Source: Candidatus Bathyarchaeota archaeon (GTDB taxonomy: Archaea; Thermoproteota; Bathyarchaeia; TCS64). Taken from it: a DNA stretch of 33,629 bases. The position numbers were made by a program, and so were the translations under genes. The notes below the pieces were generated by a model. It made no database searches. It was not told the DNA's origin and saw nothing but the letters and a program-made list of their open reading frames with translations. Each line of letters starts with the position of its first letter. Position 1 is the stretch's first letter. Location of the stretch: assembly GCA_026014815.1 (NCBI GenBank), contig JAOZHP010000021.1, positions 1 to 33,629 of the forward strand. The letters are read 5' to 3'. Shown in pieces: positions 14,672 to 22,953 of this stretch.

Positions 14672-15778
14672 TCAGGTTATTGCTACAATTTTTTTAAAGT
14701 GAGTCTTTCTGTGTTCTTGTAATAAAGCAATATCTTTCTTCTCGATAGTAAAAAGTTCAAAATCATCATTAGTTAATTCAAAGGCTCTAAAATTCCTATC
14801 TTTATATCGTTCAAAAGGTAAAAATATGCATGATGTCTTTAATGTATCTCCATTGTTGAATACAATTATTGAGCAAGTCTCCGTACACAAATCTTGAAAT
14901 TTTGAAATAAATTTAGCAGACGAGGTTCTTGCAACATTAAATAGCAGATCTAATCCCACACCTCTACGGGCCATAATTTTTAATTCATCAATTAAAACGT
15001 CTTTTATTGCATCTATACAAATTAATATACCAAATGACACGTTGCTTACATTTAATACATTAAATTTAATTTTAATATCTTTATGTTCAATCCCTTCTGT
15101 CCTTTCACCAATTTTAGACGGGTAAATTTTATTTTGAAATATTATTTTTTTATTAGGCAAATATATTTTACTAATATTTTGTTTATCATTTAAATCATGT
15201 GATGATCCATATATAATTATAACATTATTTTCATATGCAAATTTTATTAAATAAGTTTCTATTTCTTCATCATCTAAAGCAGTTAATTCAGGCCAACATA
15301 TAATATTTGGTTTCATTTCTTTTATTTTATTCATTATTCTAAAAAAGTATTCTTTTATATCTTTAATGTCTTCTTCTTTGATTTTAATTAAAAAACCAGC
15401 CTTTGATTCAATAACATCATAATTTTCTTTCGATGGTAAGACAGGGTCCACAAGTATAATATTTATATTATCATCTAATCTTACTTCTTGCATATCATGA
15501 AAATATTTTACTACTATTGGTAATTCATCTATTAATAATAAATTTAAATATACATCAGTTTTTCCTTTTAAATAATCAATTGGATTTTTTATAAAAGAAG
15601 GACTTTTATCAAATAGACCTTTAAATGAAAACTCGATTGCACTAGTTAATGCATGTCTAGATTTTTCAAATAACTCCCCACCATCTGATTCAAAATATTT
15701 TTCATATTCCTCGAATAACATCTGCTTTAATTCGGGAATATTAAAATCCATTATATTCATTCCTAATACTTCTGTCAT
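14672..15778 (-). CDS. Nitrilase-superfamily (carbon-nitrogen hydrolase-like) protein, last gene of AT-rich operon
   Basis: A 368-residue protein. Residues ~1-100 are a helical N-terminal region; ~104-345 are a nitrilase fold with its three catalytic residues visible: E164 in CWPELTALDDEE, K217 in FQNKIYPSKIGE (with E225 as the usual second Glu) and C254 in GILICIDAIKD. The family hydrolyses amides or nitriles through a Cys thioester. Several unusual versions with an extra domain are linked to antiviral systems, for instance beside or fused to some defence reverse transcriptases. The N-terminal extension and weak similarity outside the motifs make a metabolic amidase less likely. Its start overlaps the preceding stop as ATGA (15775-15778). 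Substrate and role are unknown. Confidence 0.75.
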   Translation of the reverse strand: MTEVLGMNIMDFNIPELKQMLFEEYEKYFESDGGELFEKSRHALTSAIEFSFKGLFDKSPSFIKNPIDYLKGKTDVYLNLLLIDELPIVVKYFHDMQEVRLDDNINIILVDPVLPSKENYDVIESKAGFLIKIKEEDIKDIKEYFFRIMNKIKEMKPNIICWPELTALDDEEIETYLIKFAYENNVIIIYGSSHDLNDKQNISKIYLPNKKIIFQNKIYPSKIGERTEGIEHKDIKIKFNVLNVSNVSFGILICIDAIKDVLIDELKIMARRGVGLDLLFNVARTSSAKFISKFQDLCTETCSIIVFNNGDTLKTSCIFLPFERYKDRNFRAFELTNDDFELFTIEKKDIALLQEHRKTHFKKIVAIT

Positions 15779-16104
15779 TTAATAGTTTTCTTTAAGGTCG
15801 TTAATAAATCTAAATAACCCTCTAGCATTTTAATTTTAAACTTGTAGGTATTAATATTAATTATTTTATCTTCATTCATTTTATCTATTTTTTTAGATAT
15901 CGTCAATAAATAATTATTAACTTCGTCTTTTGAAATACCATATTTTTCAGCCAATTTTTCGTTATATTTAATTTCTATTTTTATTTCATTATGATCATCA
16001 TCTTGATTATCATCCCATATATTTATATCGTAAAAAAAGTCGTTTTCTTCTTTATTTTCTTTTGTTGAGTCATCATATTTAATTATACTTTCCTCAAAGA
16101 TCAT
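15775..16104 (-). CDS. Small acidic coiled protein, middle gene of the nitrilase operon
   Basis: A 109-residue protein of unknown family. The first ~45 residues are very acidic and rich in Asp, Glu and Asn, a likely disordered segment; ~46-109 form charged helices (EKLAEKYGISKDEVNNYLLTI and a C-terminal helix ending LDLLTTLKKTIK). Both ends are joined by ATGA overlaps, to the gene before (16101-16104) and the nitrilase after (15775-15778), so the three products are probably made together and may form one complex. It could be a bridging or inhibitory subunit; that is inference. Confidence 0.6.
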   Translation of the reverse strand: MIFEESIIKYDDSTKENKEENDFFYDINIWDDNQDDDHNEIKIEIKYNEKLAEKYGISKDEVNNYLLTISKKIDKMNEDKIININTYKFKIKMLEGYLDLLTTLKKTIK

Positions 16105-16778
16105 AATTCTAAACCTTCTTTTTTAATTATTAATTCAATATCTTCAAGAGACTCTGAAAATTTATTAATAAAGTGTATTAAATCATAATATGACAGCTGA
16201 AATGTATAAACGGAATCAACTGTATTATTTAGACTAACAATCAAACTTGGTGCTTTATCTATTATTTCACCATCTTTTATTTCGTATCTTAAATCTGTTG
16301 ATATTGTGTATGCTTTAATATATGGTATTGATCTACTTGATAAATATTTATATTTTTTAATCCTTTCATATTTATCTTTATTAGCTACAATACTATCAAT
16401 TAAAACCTCAAATCTATCCGGTTTAACATCTAATTTTACTAAATCATCAAAAAAATCTGATTTTGGATCATCTCTATCTAGATTATTTGATATTCTTCTA
16501 AACAATCTAAGTAATCTCAACGCGTCATCATTATTAATTTCAAGAATATCGGAAACTTCTTCACTTTTATCTTTCGATGAATAAGATCTATAAAGATCAA
16601 CAAATTTTTCTCCATCATCAAATATACTTAAAAATTGATCATATTGTTTTTTATTTAAATTATTTAAAATTTCTGCATCTTCTTTAAAGGATTTTTTTCG
16701 ATTCTTTGATGTGAAGTGTAACTTATCTGACATCAATTTAAATAGACAGCGTAAATCAATATAAACTATTTCATTCAA
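16101..16778 (-). CDS. Unknown helical protein with beta-rich C-terminus, first gene of the nitrilase operon
   Basis: A 225-residue protein I do not recognise. Residues ~1-135 are charged and helical. Residues ~150-225 alternate strands and helices: IPYIKAYTIST, APSLIVSLNN, then VYTFQLSYYDLIHFINKFSE, a layout loosely like small COMM-type domains in which a strand ending F-x-L-S is followed by a helix. It has no signal peptide, membrane segment or catalytic motif. TTG 16778 follows a TATATAA box at a proper distance; ATG 16730 (residue 17) is the alternative start. Composition is much more AT-rich than the provirus to the left or the transporter block to the right, pointing to horizontal transfer. 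Confidence 0.55.
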   Translation of the reverse strand: MNEIVYIDLRCLFKLMSDKLHFTSKNRKKSFKEDAEILNNLNKKQYDQFLSIFDDGEKFVDLYRSYSSKDKSEEVSDILEINNDDALRLLRLFRRISNNLDRDDPKSDFFDDLVKLDVKPDRFEVLIDSIVANKDKYERIKKYKYLSSRSIPYIKAYTISTDLRYEIKDGEIIDKAPSLIVSLNNTVDSVYTFQLSYYDLIHFINKFSESLEDIELIIKKEGLEL

Positions 16779-16829
16779 AGAAAAATAAATGAAAACCGGT
16801 GTAATAACTTATCCAAATCTTATCAAATG

Positions 16830-16836
16830 TTATATA
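16830..16836 (-). promoter_or_regulatory. TATA box of the nitrilase operon
   Basis: TATATAA on the minus strand, centred about 55 bases before the TTG at 16778. A start of transcription near 16808 would leave a ~30-base leader. It is the clearest TATA box in this AT-rich stretch. Confidence 0.5.
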
Positions 16837-16839
16837 CCG

Positions 16840-17178
16840 CACTTTTATTTAATCAAGGTTAAATTTTTTATATATTTATTTATATTAAGCGGATAAAAGC
16901 GATTTATATTTATTGATGAGGGCAAAAGATTTTCGTCATGAGTTTTTGTATGGGTCTTTATGATAGACTGCGTCTTATGTTTTGGTCTTGTTTTAAGTTA
17001 ACTGTGTGACTTTTCTCTTAGGTCTCGAACGAAGATAGGATGAACATATTAAACTAGCTAAGCCTTGAAAGTCTCAACCTCATATTCCTCACCTAACCAT
17101 CAAATATTATTTTAAATTCAGGCATATTTCTGATATCCATCATTTTTTTATCAGAGTTAACCCCTTTTCCTGTCTGAG
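16840..17178. other. Gap without a supported gene
   Basis: About 340 bases between the nitrilase operon promoter and the DUF952 pseudogene. It contains only very short open frames and no hairpin or repeat I would call. The composition becomes less AT-rich towards 17180. Confidence 0.4.
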
Positions 17179-17511
17179 TTGAGGCTAATCTATCACATAG
17201 CGCACCGCATCGACTGAATTAACGCACAGAAAACAGGAACATATAGAGTAGAATCACTGGACACGGAAGGCTTCATCCACATGTCAAAGGACTTCCAATT
17301 AATACAGGTAGCCAACAGCCAATACCTAGGGCAAACCGACCTGCTACTCCTCAACATCGACTACAGCAAAGTCGAAAACAACACTAGGTGGAAAGTAAAA
17401 CTGGAGCTCGGGGAAGACTATCCCCACTACTAAGGTCAGCTACCAGTGAACGCTGTCGTGTGGGTTGAAGAGTTCAAACCCGACGAGAATGGCCTCTTCG
17501 CTTTACCCTGA
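17179..17511 (+). pseudogene. DUF952-family protein gene with two nonsense codons
   Basis: One reading frame of 111 codons gives a full-length DUF952 protein (family length ~110) apart from two in-frame stops. It opens with RLIYHIAHRID, then a TGA at 17215-17217 where the family has Trp, then NAQKTGTYRVESLDTEGFIH, VANSQYLGQTDLLLLNID and, after PHY, a TAA at 17431-17433 where the family has Tyr before G. It ends GQLPVNAVVWVEEFKPDENG plus a short tail. Both stops are single-base changes from the expected codons (TGG to TGA, TAC/TAT to TAA) and no frameshift is needed, so decay looks recent. The start is taken as TTG 17179. DUF952 has no established function that I know of. The end overlaps the convergent gene at 17503. 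Confidence 0.85.
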
Positions 17512-17940
17512 CTCCTCTTTAAGCTTCTTGACTGCTCCCCTGAGCCAGCCGCCCAGCCTCTGAGCAGCGTGCGTAGCTGACTGCTCCGTCTCCTTCTCGT
17601 TGAGCGTCGTCATGAAGAGGACGTTCCTGTCCTCGTCCATCACCATGAGCCTCCGTGGTGGGTCATAAGTCGTGTCAGGTACAACGTACAGGGGCTTACC
17701 CAGGTTCACCATCAGGTACGCGTCGTCAATCAGCGAACCCTTGTCTGAGTAAATGTTTCCACCTTTGACTAGCCCCGTCAGCCAGCCACCCATCTTCATA
17801 GCCCATATCGTAGCCGTCCTCTCCGGCTCATTGTCACCCAGATCAGTGATATACAGCACGTTCTCGACCTCGTCCTTGACCATGTACCGTCTCGGAGGGT
17901 CATACGTCCTATCAGGAACCACGAAGAGAGGCTTGCCCAT
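17503..17940 (-). CDS. Protein of two tandem copies of a ~60-residue domain
   Basis: A 145-residue soluble protein built from an internal duplication. Residues 1-61 and 80-141 align along their whole length: GKPLFVVPDRTYDPPRR / GKPLYVVPDTTYDPPRR, then VLYITDLGDNEPERTAT / VLFMTTLNEKETEQSAT, then MGGWLTGLVKG / LGGWLRGAVKK, joined by an ~18-residue linker. About half the positions are identical. Each unit seems to be strands followed by an amphipathic helix ending G-G-W-L. I do not recognise the domain; the layout suggests a pseudo-dimer binding a small ligand or partner. ATG 17940 is directly preceded by GGGG, and an in-frame stop lies five codons upstream. Base composition is like the host genes to its right, not like the AT-rich operon. 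Confidence 0.65.
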   Translation of the reverse strand: MGKPLFVVPDRTYDPPRRYMVKDEVENVLYITDLGDNEPERTATIWAMKMGGWLTGLVKGGNIYSDKGSLIDDAYLMVNLGKPLYVVPDTTYDPPRRLMVMDEDRNVLFMTTLNEKETEQSATHAAQRLGGWLRGAVKKLKEESG

Positions 17941-18067
17941 CCCCAGATACTCCTATCCACGGAATATGACGTTATTGATAAACCTCCAATTTTGTCATCA
18001 TAAACTTCTACCATGAAACCTACCCCTCAGCTAACATGCATACTCAAAATCCAGATAGGAGACACTT

Positions 18068-18098
18068 GAAAAATCAATAAAAAAGAAGAAAAAGAAGA
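18068..18098 (-). terminator. Poly-T terminator of the surface-protein gene
   Basis: Just after the stop at 18102, the minus strand reads several T tracts of four to six bases separated by one or two other bases. Runs of T without a hairpin are the usual archaeal termination signal. Confidence 0.6.
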
Positions 18099-18101
18099 GT
18101 T

Positions 18102-19277
18102 TTATTGGTTCTGCATCCGGCAGAGTATGAAGCCGATAATCAACCCTATGACCAGCGCCGCCACTGCAGCCAGCTGCATGGTGCTTGCGCTGCTCTGAGC
18201 CGCCGCAACGTCTGCCTCCAGCTGAGCAACATCGCTTTCCAGGCTGCTGACCTCGCTCTGTAGCCCAGCGATGTCAGCCGCTAGGTCAGAATTGTCGTCC
18301 TCGCAATCAGAGACATCACCCTCAAGGCCTGTAACATCGTCCTCAAGACCCCATACCTCGGACCTTAGACCCATGATGTCGTCGCCGAACACCGTCGCGA
18401 AGGCAACAATGTTCTCGAAGAGTGTCGCTCCCTGCTGCGGGTTAGCGTCAGGTCCATACCTGTCATAGCGTCTGATCTCAGGCGCGTAGAGGCCAGCGTA
18501 CTGGTCGAAAGGCGCCTCACCGGTGCCGATGATTACGCTCTTCGTGTCGTAGTCGATCTCGATGGCCATGAGTGGGAACTCTCCCTCCTCGCCAGCCACC
18601 ATGACATTGGGAACAGGCTCACTGTTATCAACAATGATACCCGTCTCGCTGGTGGTTATAACCACGAAGACGCCGTCAACATCCTCCTCCATGAGGTTGA
18701 CGTAGCTGCCGCCCACGTAACCCACGACGATACCTGGGCCGTGGAATAGACCCCTCTCGACGCCCTCGACGAGGAAATCGATCTCAGAATCCGCGTTATC
18801 AGAGACACCGAGTACCCTGTAAGGGGCCCCGCCGTTAGACACAGCGTCCTCTGCCGAACAGTCATCGATCCTGAGCTTGGAGCCAACTGCCTCAAGAACT
18901 GAGTTGCATGTAGCCTGCCTCATATGATCCGTGCCGTAGTCACTGTCAGCGGCGACCCAAAGAGTCTTTCCGCCTGCACTGTACCAGTCATCGACTGCAT
19001 CTAGCTCAGCCGCGCTGTAGACCTGGCTGCTGTCACTCATAGACATTATGAGCATCTTAGCGCCATCCAGGTCGTCAGCCGTAAGGTCACCTAGGACAAC
19101 CCTCCAATCGACAGAGGTCATGTTACCCAGGATAGCCGCTAACTGAATATCCGGCTCCAGCGCCCCTTTGAGGTGCGCCACAACCACAGGTTTGTCAGAA
19201 TCCGCGGAGGCTGGTACGATTGCTAATGATAGTATCAGAAGTGTTAGTGTGAGAATTCGGAGTAATCTCTTACTCAT
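18102..19277 (-). CDS. Secreted surface protein: GATase-like ectodomain, coiled-coil stalk, C-terminal anchor
   Basis: A 391-residue protein. Residues 1-26 are a signal peptide (basic start, leucine-rich core, PASA cut site). Residues ~30-290 form an alpha/beta ectodomain with class I glutamine-amidotransferase-like features (KPVVVAHLKG, AKMLIMSMSD, VDDWYSAGGKTLWVAADSDYG), though I see no clear Cys-His-Glu triad. Residues ~300-360 are a regular heptad coiled coil with repeats of the type LE-x-DV, and ~369-386 are a membrane anchor, so the domain stands on a stalk outside the cell. ATG 19277 has GGAG 11 bases upstream; a TTG nine bases earlier is possible. It diverges from the importer's binding protein across 112 bases, so co-regulation and a linked surface role are likely. 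Confidence 0.65.
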   Translation of the reverse strand: MSKRLLRILTLTLLILSLAIVPASADSDKPVVVAHLKGALEPDIQLAAILGNMTSVDWRVVLGDLTADDLDGAKMLIMSMSDSSQVYSAAELDAVDDWYSAGGKTLWVAADSDYGTDHMRQATCNSVLEAVGSKLRIDDCSAEDAVSNGGAPYRVLGVSDNADSEIDFLVEGVERGLFHGPGIVVGYVGGSYVNLMEEDVDGVFVVITTSETGIIVDNSEPVPNVMVAGEEGEFPLMAIEIDYDTKSVIIGTGEAPFDQYAGLYAPEIRRYDRYGPDANPQQGATLFENIVAFATVFGDDIMGLRSEVWGLEDDVTGLEGDVSDCEDDNSDLAADIAGLQSEVSSLESDVAQLEADVAAAQSSASTMQLAAVAALVIGLIIGFILCRMQNQ

Positions 19278-19312
19278 TTTGTTCAAATCTCCGAACCAAA
19301 ATGCGTCGCTGG

Positions 19313-19320
19313 GAATTTAA
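19313..19320 (-). promoter_or_regulatory. TATA-like box of the surface-protein gene
   Basis: TTAAATT on the minus strand, about 40 bases before the ATG at 19277, predicting a transcript start near 19291 and a short leader. It shares the divergent intergenic region with the importer promoter at 19347-19354. Confidence 0.4.
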
Positions 19321-19346
19321 GACCTTTCACGCCCAGCCTCCAAACA

Positions 19347-19354
19347 TTATAAAA
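19347..19354 (+). promoter_or_regulatory. TATA box of the ABC importer operon
   Basis: TTATAAAA lies about 40 bases before the ATG at 19390. A start near 19377 would give a leader of about 13 bases including the GGTGAT ribosome-binding-like sequence. It should drive all three importer genes. Confidence 0.55.
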
Positions 19355-19389
19355 GCTTTCAAGCCCTATCCGAATACGGTGATGATCTG

Positions 19390-21102
19390 ATGGATAGGCA
19401 AATGCTTATCGGAATTGCTCTGGTGATTGTTATCGGCCTGGGCGCAGCGTTTATTATTTTCAATCCTCAACAGCCCCCAACAGACAATGGGGACAACGGA
19501 GGCACAGATGACAGTGGAGGAACCACTGAGCCTACCCCTGCCACTGTCTCAGGCGTCGTCACAGACGACGCTGGCAACCCGGTGGAGGGAGCTACAGTCG
19601 AGCTTGACGGTGACACCGTCACAACAGGCAGCGACGGCAGATACACTTTCACCGTAGATGCGGGAAGTTACACCGTAACGGTCACAAAGCCAGGATACGA
19701 CTCTGAGACCAGCACAGTCTCAGCTTCCAGCGGAGAAACCTACACAGTGGACGTATCCCTCGCGGAAATAGTCGTCCCGACGGGAGACGTCGAGCTTACC
19801 ATAATCACCCGTCACGGCTTCGACATCTTGTATAAAGCTAGGGAGCGTTTCCTACAGAGCGATATTGCTGAGGAATACAACATCGAGAGTATCGCCTTCC
19901 TAAATGTAAACTCTGCGCTATGGAGTGACACCATCGAGAGAAAAGGAACCATAGATATCGCGTGGGGCGGAGGCCCTGTGGTCTTCGACATCATATTCAA
20001 CGAGGACAAACTCTCCCCGTTAACCAGCGACGCCGTGACAGCTATCCTTGACGCCCTCCCCGACGACATCAGCGGCGCACCCACCAAACGATACAGAGAC
20101 GACGACGTCTACTGGGTGGGAAGCGCCATATCCAGCTTCGGGTTCACCATCAACATAGAGTTCCTTGCGAGCGTAGGTCTCCCGGAGCCAACAACTTGGA
20201 AGGACTTGGCGAACGAAACCTATGCAGTTGGGTTGCCCTCAATAACAGTCATAGGCACCGCGGACGCCACGTTGAGCACCAGCAACACCCGTATGTTCGA
20301 GATCATCCTCCAGACGTATGGCTGGGAAGAGGGATGGAAGATTCTAACCCAGATGGGCGCCAACGCTCGGATATACGACAGAAGCGAAAGCGTTAGAGAC
20401 GCAGCGATACAAGGCCTCGTCGGCGCAGGCACAACCATCGACTTTTACGGGTACACGGCGCAACTTGAGAACCCCGAGATATGCAAATACGTGCTCCCCC
20501 AGGACGGCACAGCCGTCAACGCTGACCCAATAGCCCTAATGAGCACCTCGCCTAACCCCGAGGCAGCGCAAGCCTTCATCGCATGGATACTTAGCCCCGA
20601 CGGACAGAAGATATGGCTAGACAAGACAATCAACAGGATGCCCGTCAACCCAGAAGTCTTCAACACACCCGAAGGAATGGAGAGAGGAGACCTACAGGAA
20701 AGCTACGAAACCACGTTAAACGCCATCACCATCGAGTTCAGCGACGAGCTGGCGTTAAGCTACGAGACATCCATGATGTTCTTCTTCAAGGCTACCTTAG
20801 TCAAAGCCGAGGAACGTCTGGACAACCTGTGGGTAGAACTCACAATAGCCGAATACGACGGCGATATAACACACCAAGAGTTCCTTGAGCTGGTGGACGA
20901 CATGGGCAACCCGCTGGAGTTCAGCTTCATTGACCCAGAGACCGGGGAACCCCAGCTATGGACCGAGGAATACGCACAGAGCATCAACGACCGTGTGCTC
21001 ACTGACGCCGAGTTCAAGGAACAGATGACCACCGCCTGGCTAGAGGCAGCCAATGAGAGATACGACCAAGTAATGGGCGACCTACAGGCTCTCACAGGCT
21101 GA
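19390..21102 (+). CDS. ABC importer substrate-binding protein (iron/AfuA-type) with N-terminal carboxypeptidase-regulatory-like domain
   Basis: A 570-residue membrane-tethered binding protein. Residues 6-25 are an N-terminal anchor, ~28-50 a Gly/Asp/Thr/Pro-rich linker, and ~52-128 a beta-sandwich of the carboxypeptidase regulatory-like type (VSGVVTDDAGNPVEGATVEL, DGRYTFTVDAGSYTVTV). Residues ~135-570 are a family 1 / AfuA-FbpA-like solute-binding protein: DIAWGGGPVVFD, PEPTTWKDLANE, and NPEAAQAFIAWILSPDGQ, the last being typical of iron(III)- and thiamine-type binders. It would capture the substrate outside the cell and hand it to the permease encoded four bases downstream. Ferric iron is the likeliest ligand by family, but the binding residues cannot be judged here. 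The extra beta-sandwich may attach to the cell surface or spread the domain away from the membrane. Confidence 0.85.
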   Translation: MDRQMLIGIALVIVIGLGAAFIIFNPQQPPTDNGDNGGTDDSGGTTEPTPATVSGVVTDDAGNPVEGATVELDGDTVTTGSDGRYTFTVDAGSYTVTVTKPGYDSETSTVSASSGETYTVDVSLAEIVVPTGDVELTIITRHGFDILYKARERFLQSDIAEEYNIESIAFLNVNSALWSDTIERKGTIDIAWGGGPVVFDIIFNEDKLSPLTSDAVTAILDALPDDISGAPTKRYRDDDVYWVGSAISSFGFTINIEFLASVGLPEPTTWKDLANETYAVGLPSITVIGTADATLSTSNTRMFEIILQTYGWEEGWKILTQMGANARIYDRSESVRDAAIQGLVGAGTTIDFYGYTAQLENPEICKYVLPQDGTAVNADPIALMSTSPNPEAAQAFIAWILSPDGQKIWLDKTINRMPVNPEVFNTPEGMERGDLQESYETTLNAITIEFSDELALSYETSMMFFFKATLVKAEERLDNLWVELTIAEYDGDITHQEFLELVDDMGNPLEFSFIDPETGEPQLWTEEYAQSINDRVLTDAEFKEQMTTAWLEAANERYDQVMGDLQALTG

Positions 21103-21106
21103 TACC

Positions 21107-22951
21107 ATGACCTCTTGGGGCCCTAACTTCGACGAGACCATTACCCGGCTCCGCCGCGAGCTGGACCCCATGACTTTAATACAAGTTGTCATCGGATACC
21201 TCACACTCATTGTCTTTCTAGTGTTGCCCCTCCTCAGCATGGTCATTGAGGCCTTCATCTATCAGGGAGCCGTGAGCCTCTACTGGTTCTGGGACATACT
21301 GACCAGCGTCGAGTTCACAAGCCTAGCAAGCCAAGGAGGACGCATGTTCGAGGTCAGGCGAGGCATATTGATCCTGTGGGGCATAGACCACGGAATACTG
21401 TTAAACAGCCTCATAGTGGCGTTCTCCGTGGCCATAGCGTGCAGCGTCATCGGCATAATACTAGCCTTCATCATGGCCCGATACGTTTTCCCCGGAAAAC
21501 AGATGTTCCAAGTACTGCTGCTCGTGCCTTTGTTAGCGACTCCCTTCGTGAACGCCTACGTGATAGGCAAACTCTTCGACCCCCGGAACGGGTTGATCAA
21601 CTTCATCCTAGTGGATCTACTACACCTGCTTCCATGGAGGCTGGACATCGACGGCCTATTCGGCATCACCTTCGCCCAGACCCTCGCCTACTACCCCATC
21701 GTCTACATGAACGTGGTAGCCAGCCTCAACAGCATAGACCCCAGCCTAGAGGAGATGGCGGAGAACCTGGGAGCCAAGGGCCTCAGACTCTTCAGAACCG
21801 TCACCTTCCCCTTGATGCTGCCTGGATTAGCCGCGGGAGCTATCATGACCTTCATCTTCAGCCTTGAGGACCTTGGGGCCCCCATCGGGTTCGTCGGCGC
21901 CAGAGCCAACCCCCTCGCCCGCAAGGTAGCGTCATACCAGATCTACAGCAGCTTCGCCGAGGCGCTGACAGGGGGAATATCACCGAAGACCGCGGCCCTC
22001 GCGTTCATCATACTGATAGTGACGGCCAGCAGCTACGGCGCGGTAAGATGGTACGTGAATAGAAGAAGCTACGCCATGCTCAGCAAGGGAGGAAGATGGA
22101 GCCCAAGAGTAAAGAAGCCAAGCACAAGAACAAGAACACTCGTGGTGGTATTCCTCCTCTTAATTATTGGGCTGGCGTCCATGCCCCAGATAGGCACAGT
22201 GATCCTAGCCACCACAGACTGGGCTACAAGCGGCACCCTACCCACAGAGTTCACAACCAAGTACCTGAGCACCCTCTGGACCAACAGCCAAGTCACCCAG
22301 GCCGTGCTCAACAGCCTCCTCTACAGCGTCGTGGCTGTGGCCGCCATGATACTGGTAGGCTCAAGCATCGCCTACATCGTTGGGAAACGAGACATCCCCG
22401 GGAATAAGGTGCTGGACACCCTCGCCACAATACCTGTGGCTATCCCCGGCATCAGCCTAGCTATAGGATACTTCCTGTTCTTCTCTGACGTATTCAGGGA
22501 TACCCCCCTTGACCCGCTGATAGACCCCGCCCTCCTCATAATATGCGCCTATATGATACGCAGACTACCCTTCACAACACGGAGCGTAGGCGCAGGGCTC
22601 CAACAGGTAGATAAGAGCCTAGAGGAAAGCAGCATGAACCTGGGCGCCAACCACCCCACCACCTTCTACAGGATAGTGTTACCCCTCATCATCAGCCACA
22701 TGATAAACGGCGCCATCCTGGGCTTCGTGTACAGCATGAGCGAGGTGAGCGCCAGCGTCACCCTCGGGGCACTACGCGAGGACAGGGTGCCAATCACCTT
22801 CTTCATAAGCCAGATAGTATACGGCGCCGCCGCCACAGGCAGCGTCAGCATCGGCGCAGCCCTCTGCGTGCTGCTAATGACAGTGCAGATCGCTGCAATG
22901 GCCATATCCAACTTCATACTCAAACAAAAGACATCATTCCTGGGAGTATAA
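21107..22951 (+). CDS. ABC importer permease, two fused halves (FbpB-type)
   Basis: A 614-residue permease with about 12 membrane helices, equal to two BPD_transp_1 domains in one chain, as in the iron(III) FbpB and related families. Both halves carry the cytoplasmic EAA loop that docks the ATPase: EEMAENLGAKGLRLFRTVTF followed by PLMLPG in the first half, and EESSMNLGANHPTTFYRIVL followed by PLIISH in the second. A basic linker (~320-345, RVKKPSTRTRTL) joins the halves. ATG 21107 lies four bases after the binding-protein stop, and the ATPase starts two bases after this stop, so the three genes form one transcript and one complex. Confidence 0.9.
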   Translation: MTSWGPNFDETITRLRRELDPMTLIQVVIGYLTLIVFLVLPLLSMVIEAFIYQGAVSLYWFWDILTSVEFTSLASQGGRMFEVRRGILILWGIDHGILLNSLIVAFSVAIACSVIGIILAFIMARYVFPGKQMFQVLLLVPLLATPFVNAYVIGKLFDPRNGLINFILVDLLHLLPWRLDIDGLFGITFAQTLAYYPIVYMNVVASLNSIDPSLEEMAENLGAKGLRLFRTVTFPLMLPGLAAGAIMTFIFSLEDLGAPIGFVGARANPLARKVASYQIYSSFAEALTGGISPKTAALAFIILIVTASSYGAVRWYVNRRSYAMLSKGGRWSPRVKKPSTRTRTLVVVFLLLIIGLASMPQIGTVILATTDWATSGTLPTEFTTKYLSTLWTNSQVTQAVLNSLLYSVVAVAAMILVGSSIAYIVGKRDIPGNKVLDTLATIPVAIPGISLAIGYFLFFSDVFRDTPLDPLIDPALLIICAYMIRRLPFTTRSVGAGLQQVDKSLEESSMNLGANHPTTFYRIVLPLIISHMINGAILGFVYSMSEVSASVTLGALREDRVPITFFISQIVYGAAATGSVSIGAALCVLLMTVQIAAMAISNFILKQKTSFLGV

Positions 22952-22953
22952 CA

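Noticed and set aside
17179-17511. Stop-codon recoding in the DUF952 frame
   Set aside because: Two different stops (TGA, TAA) would both need recoding, while neighbouring genes use TGA and TAA as normal ends; nonsense mutation is simpler.
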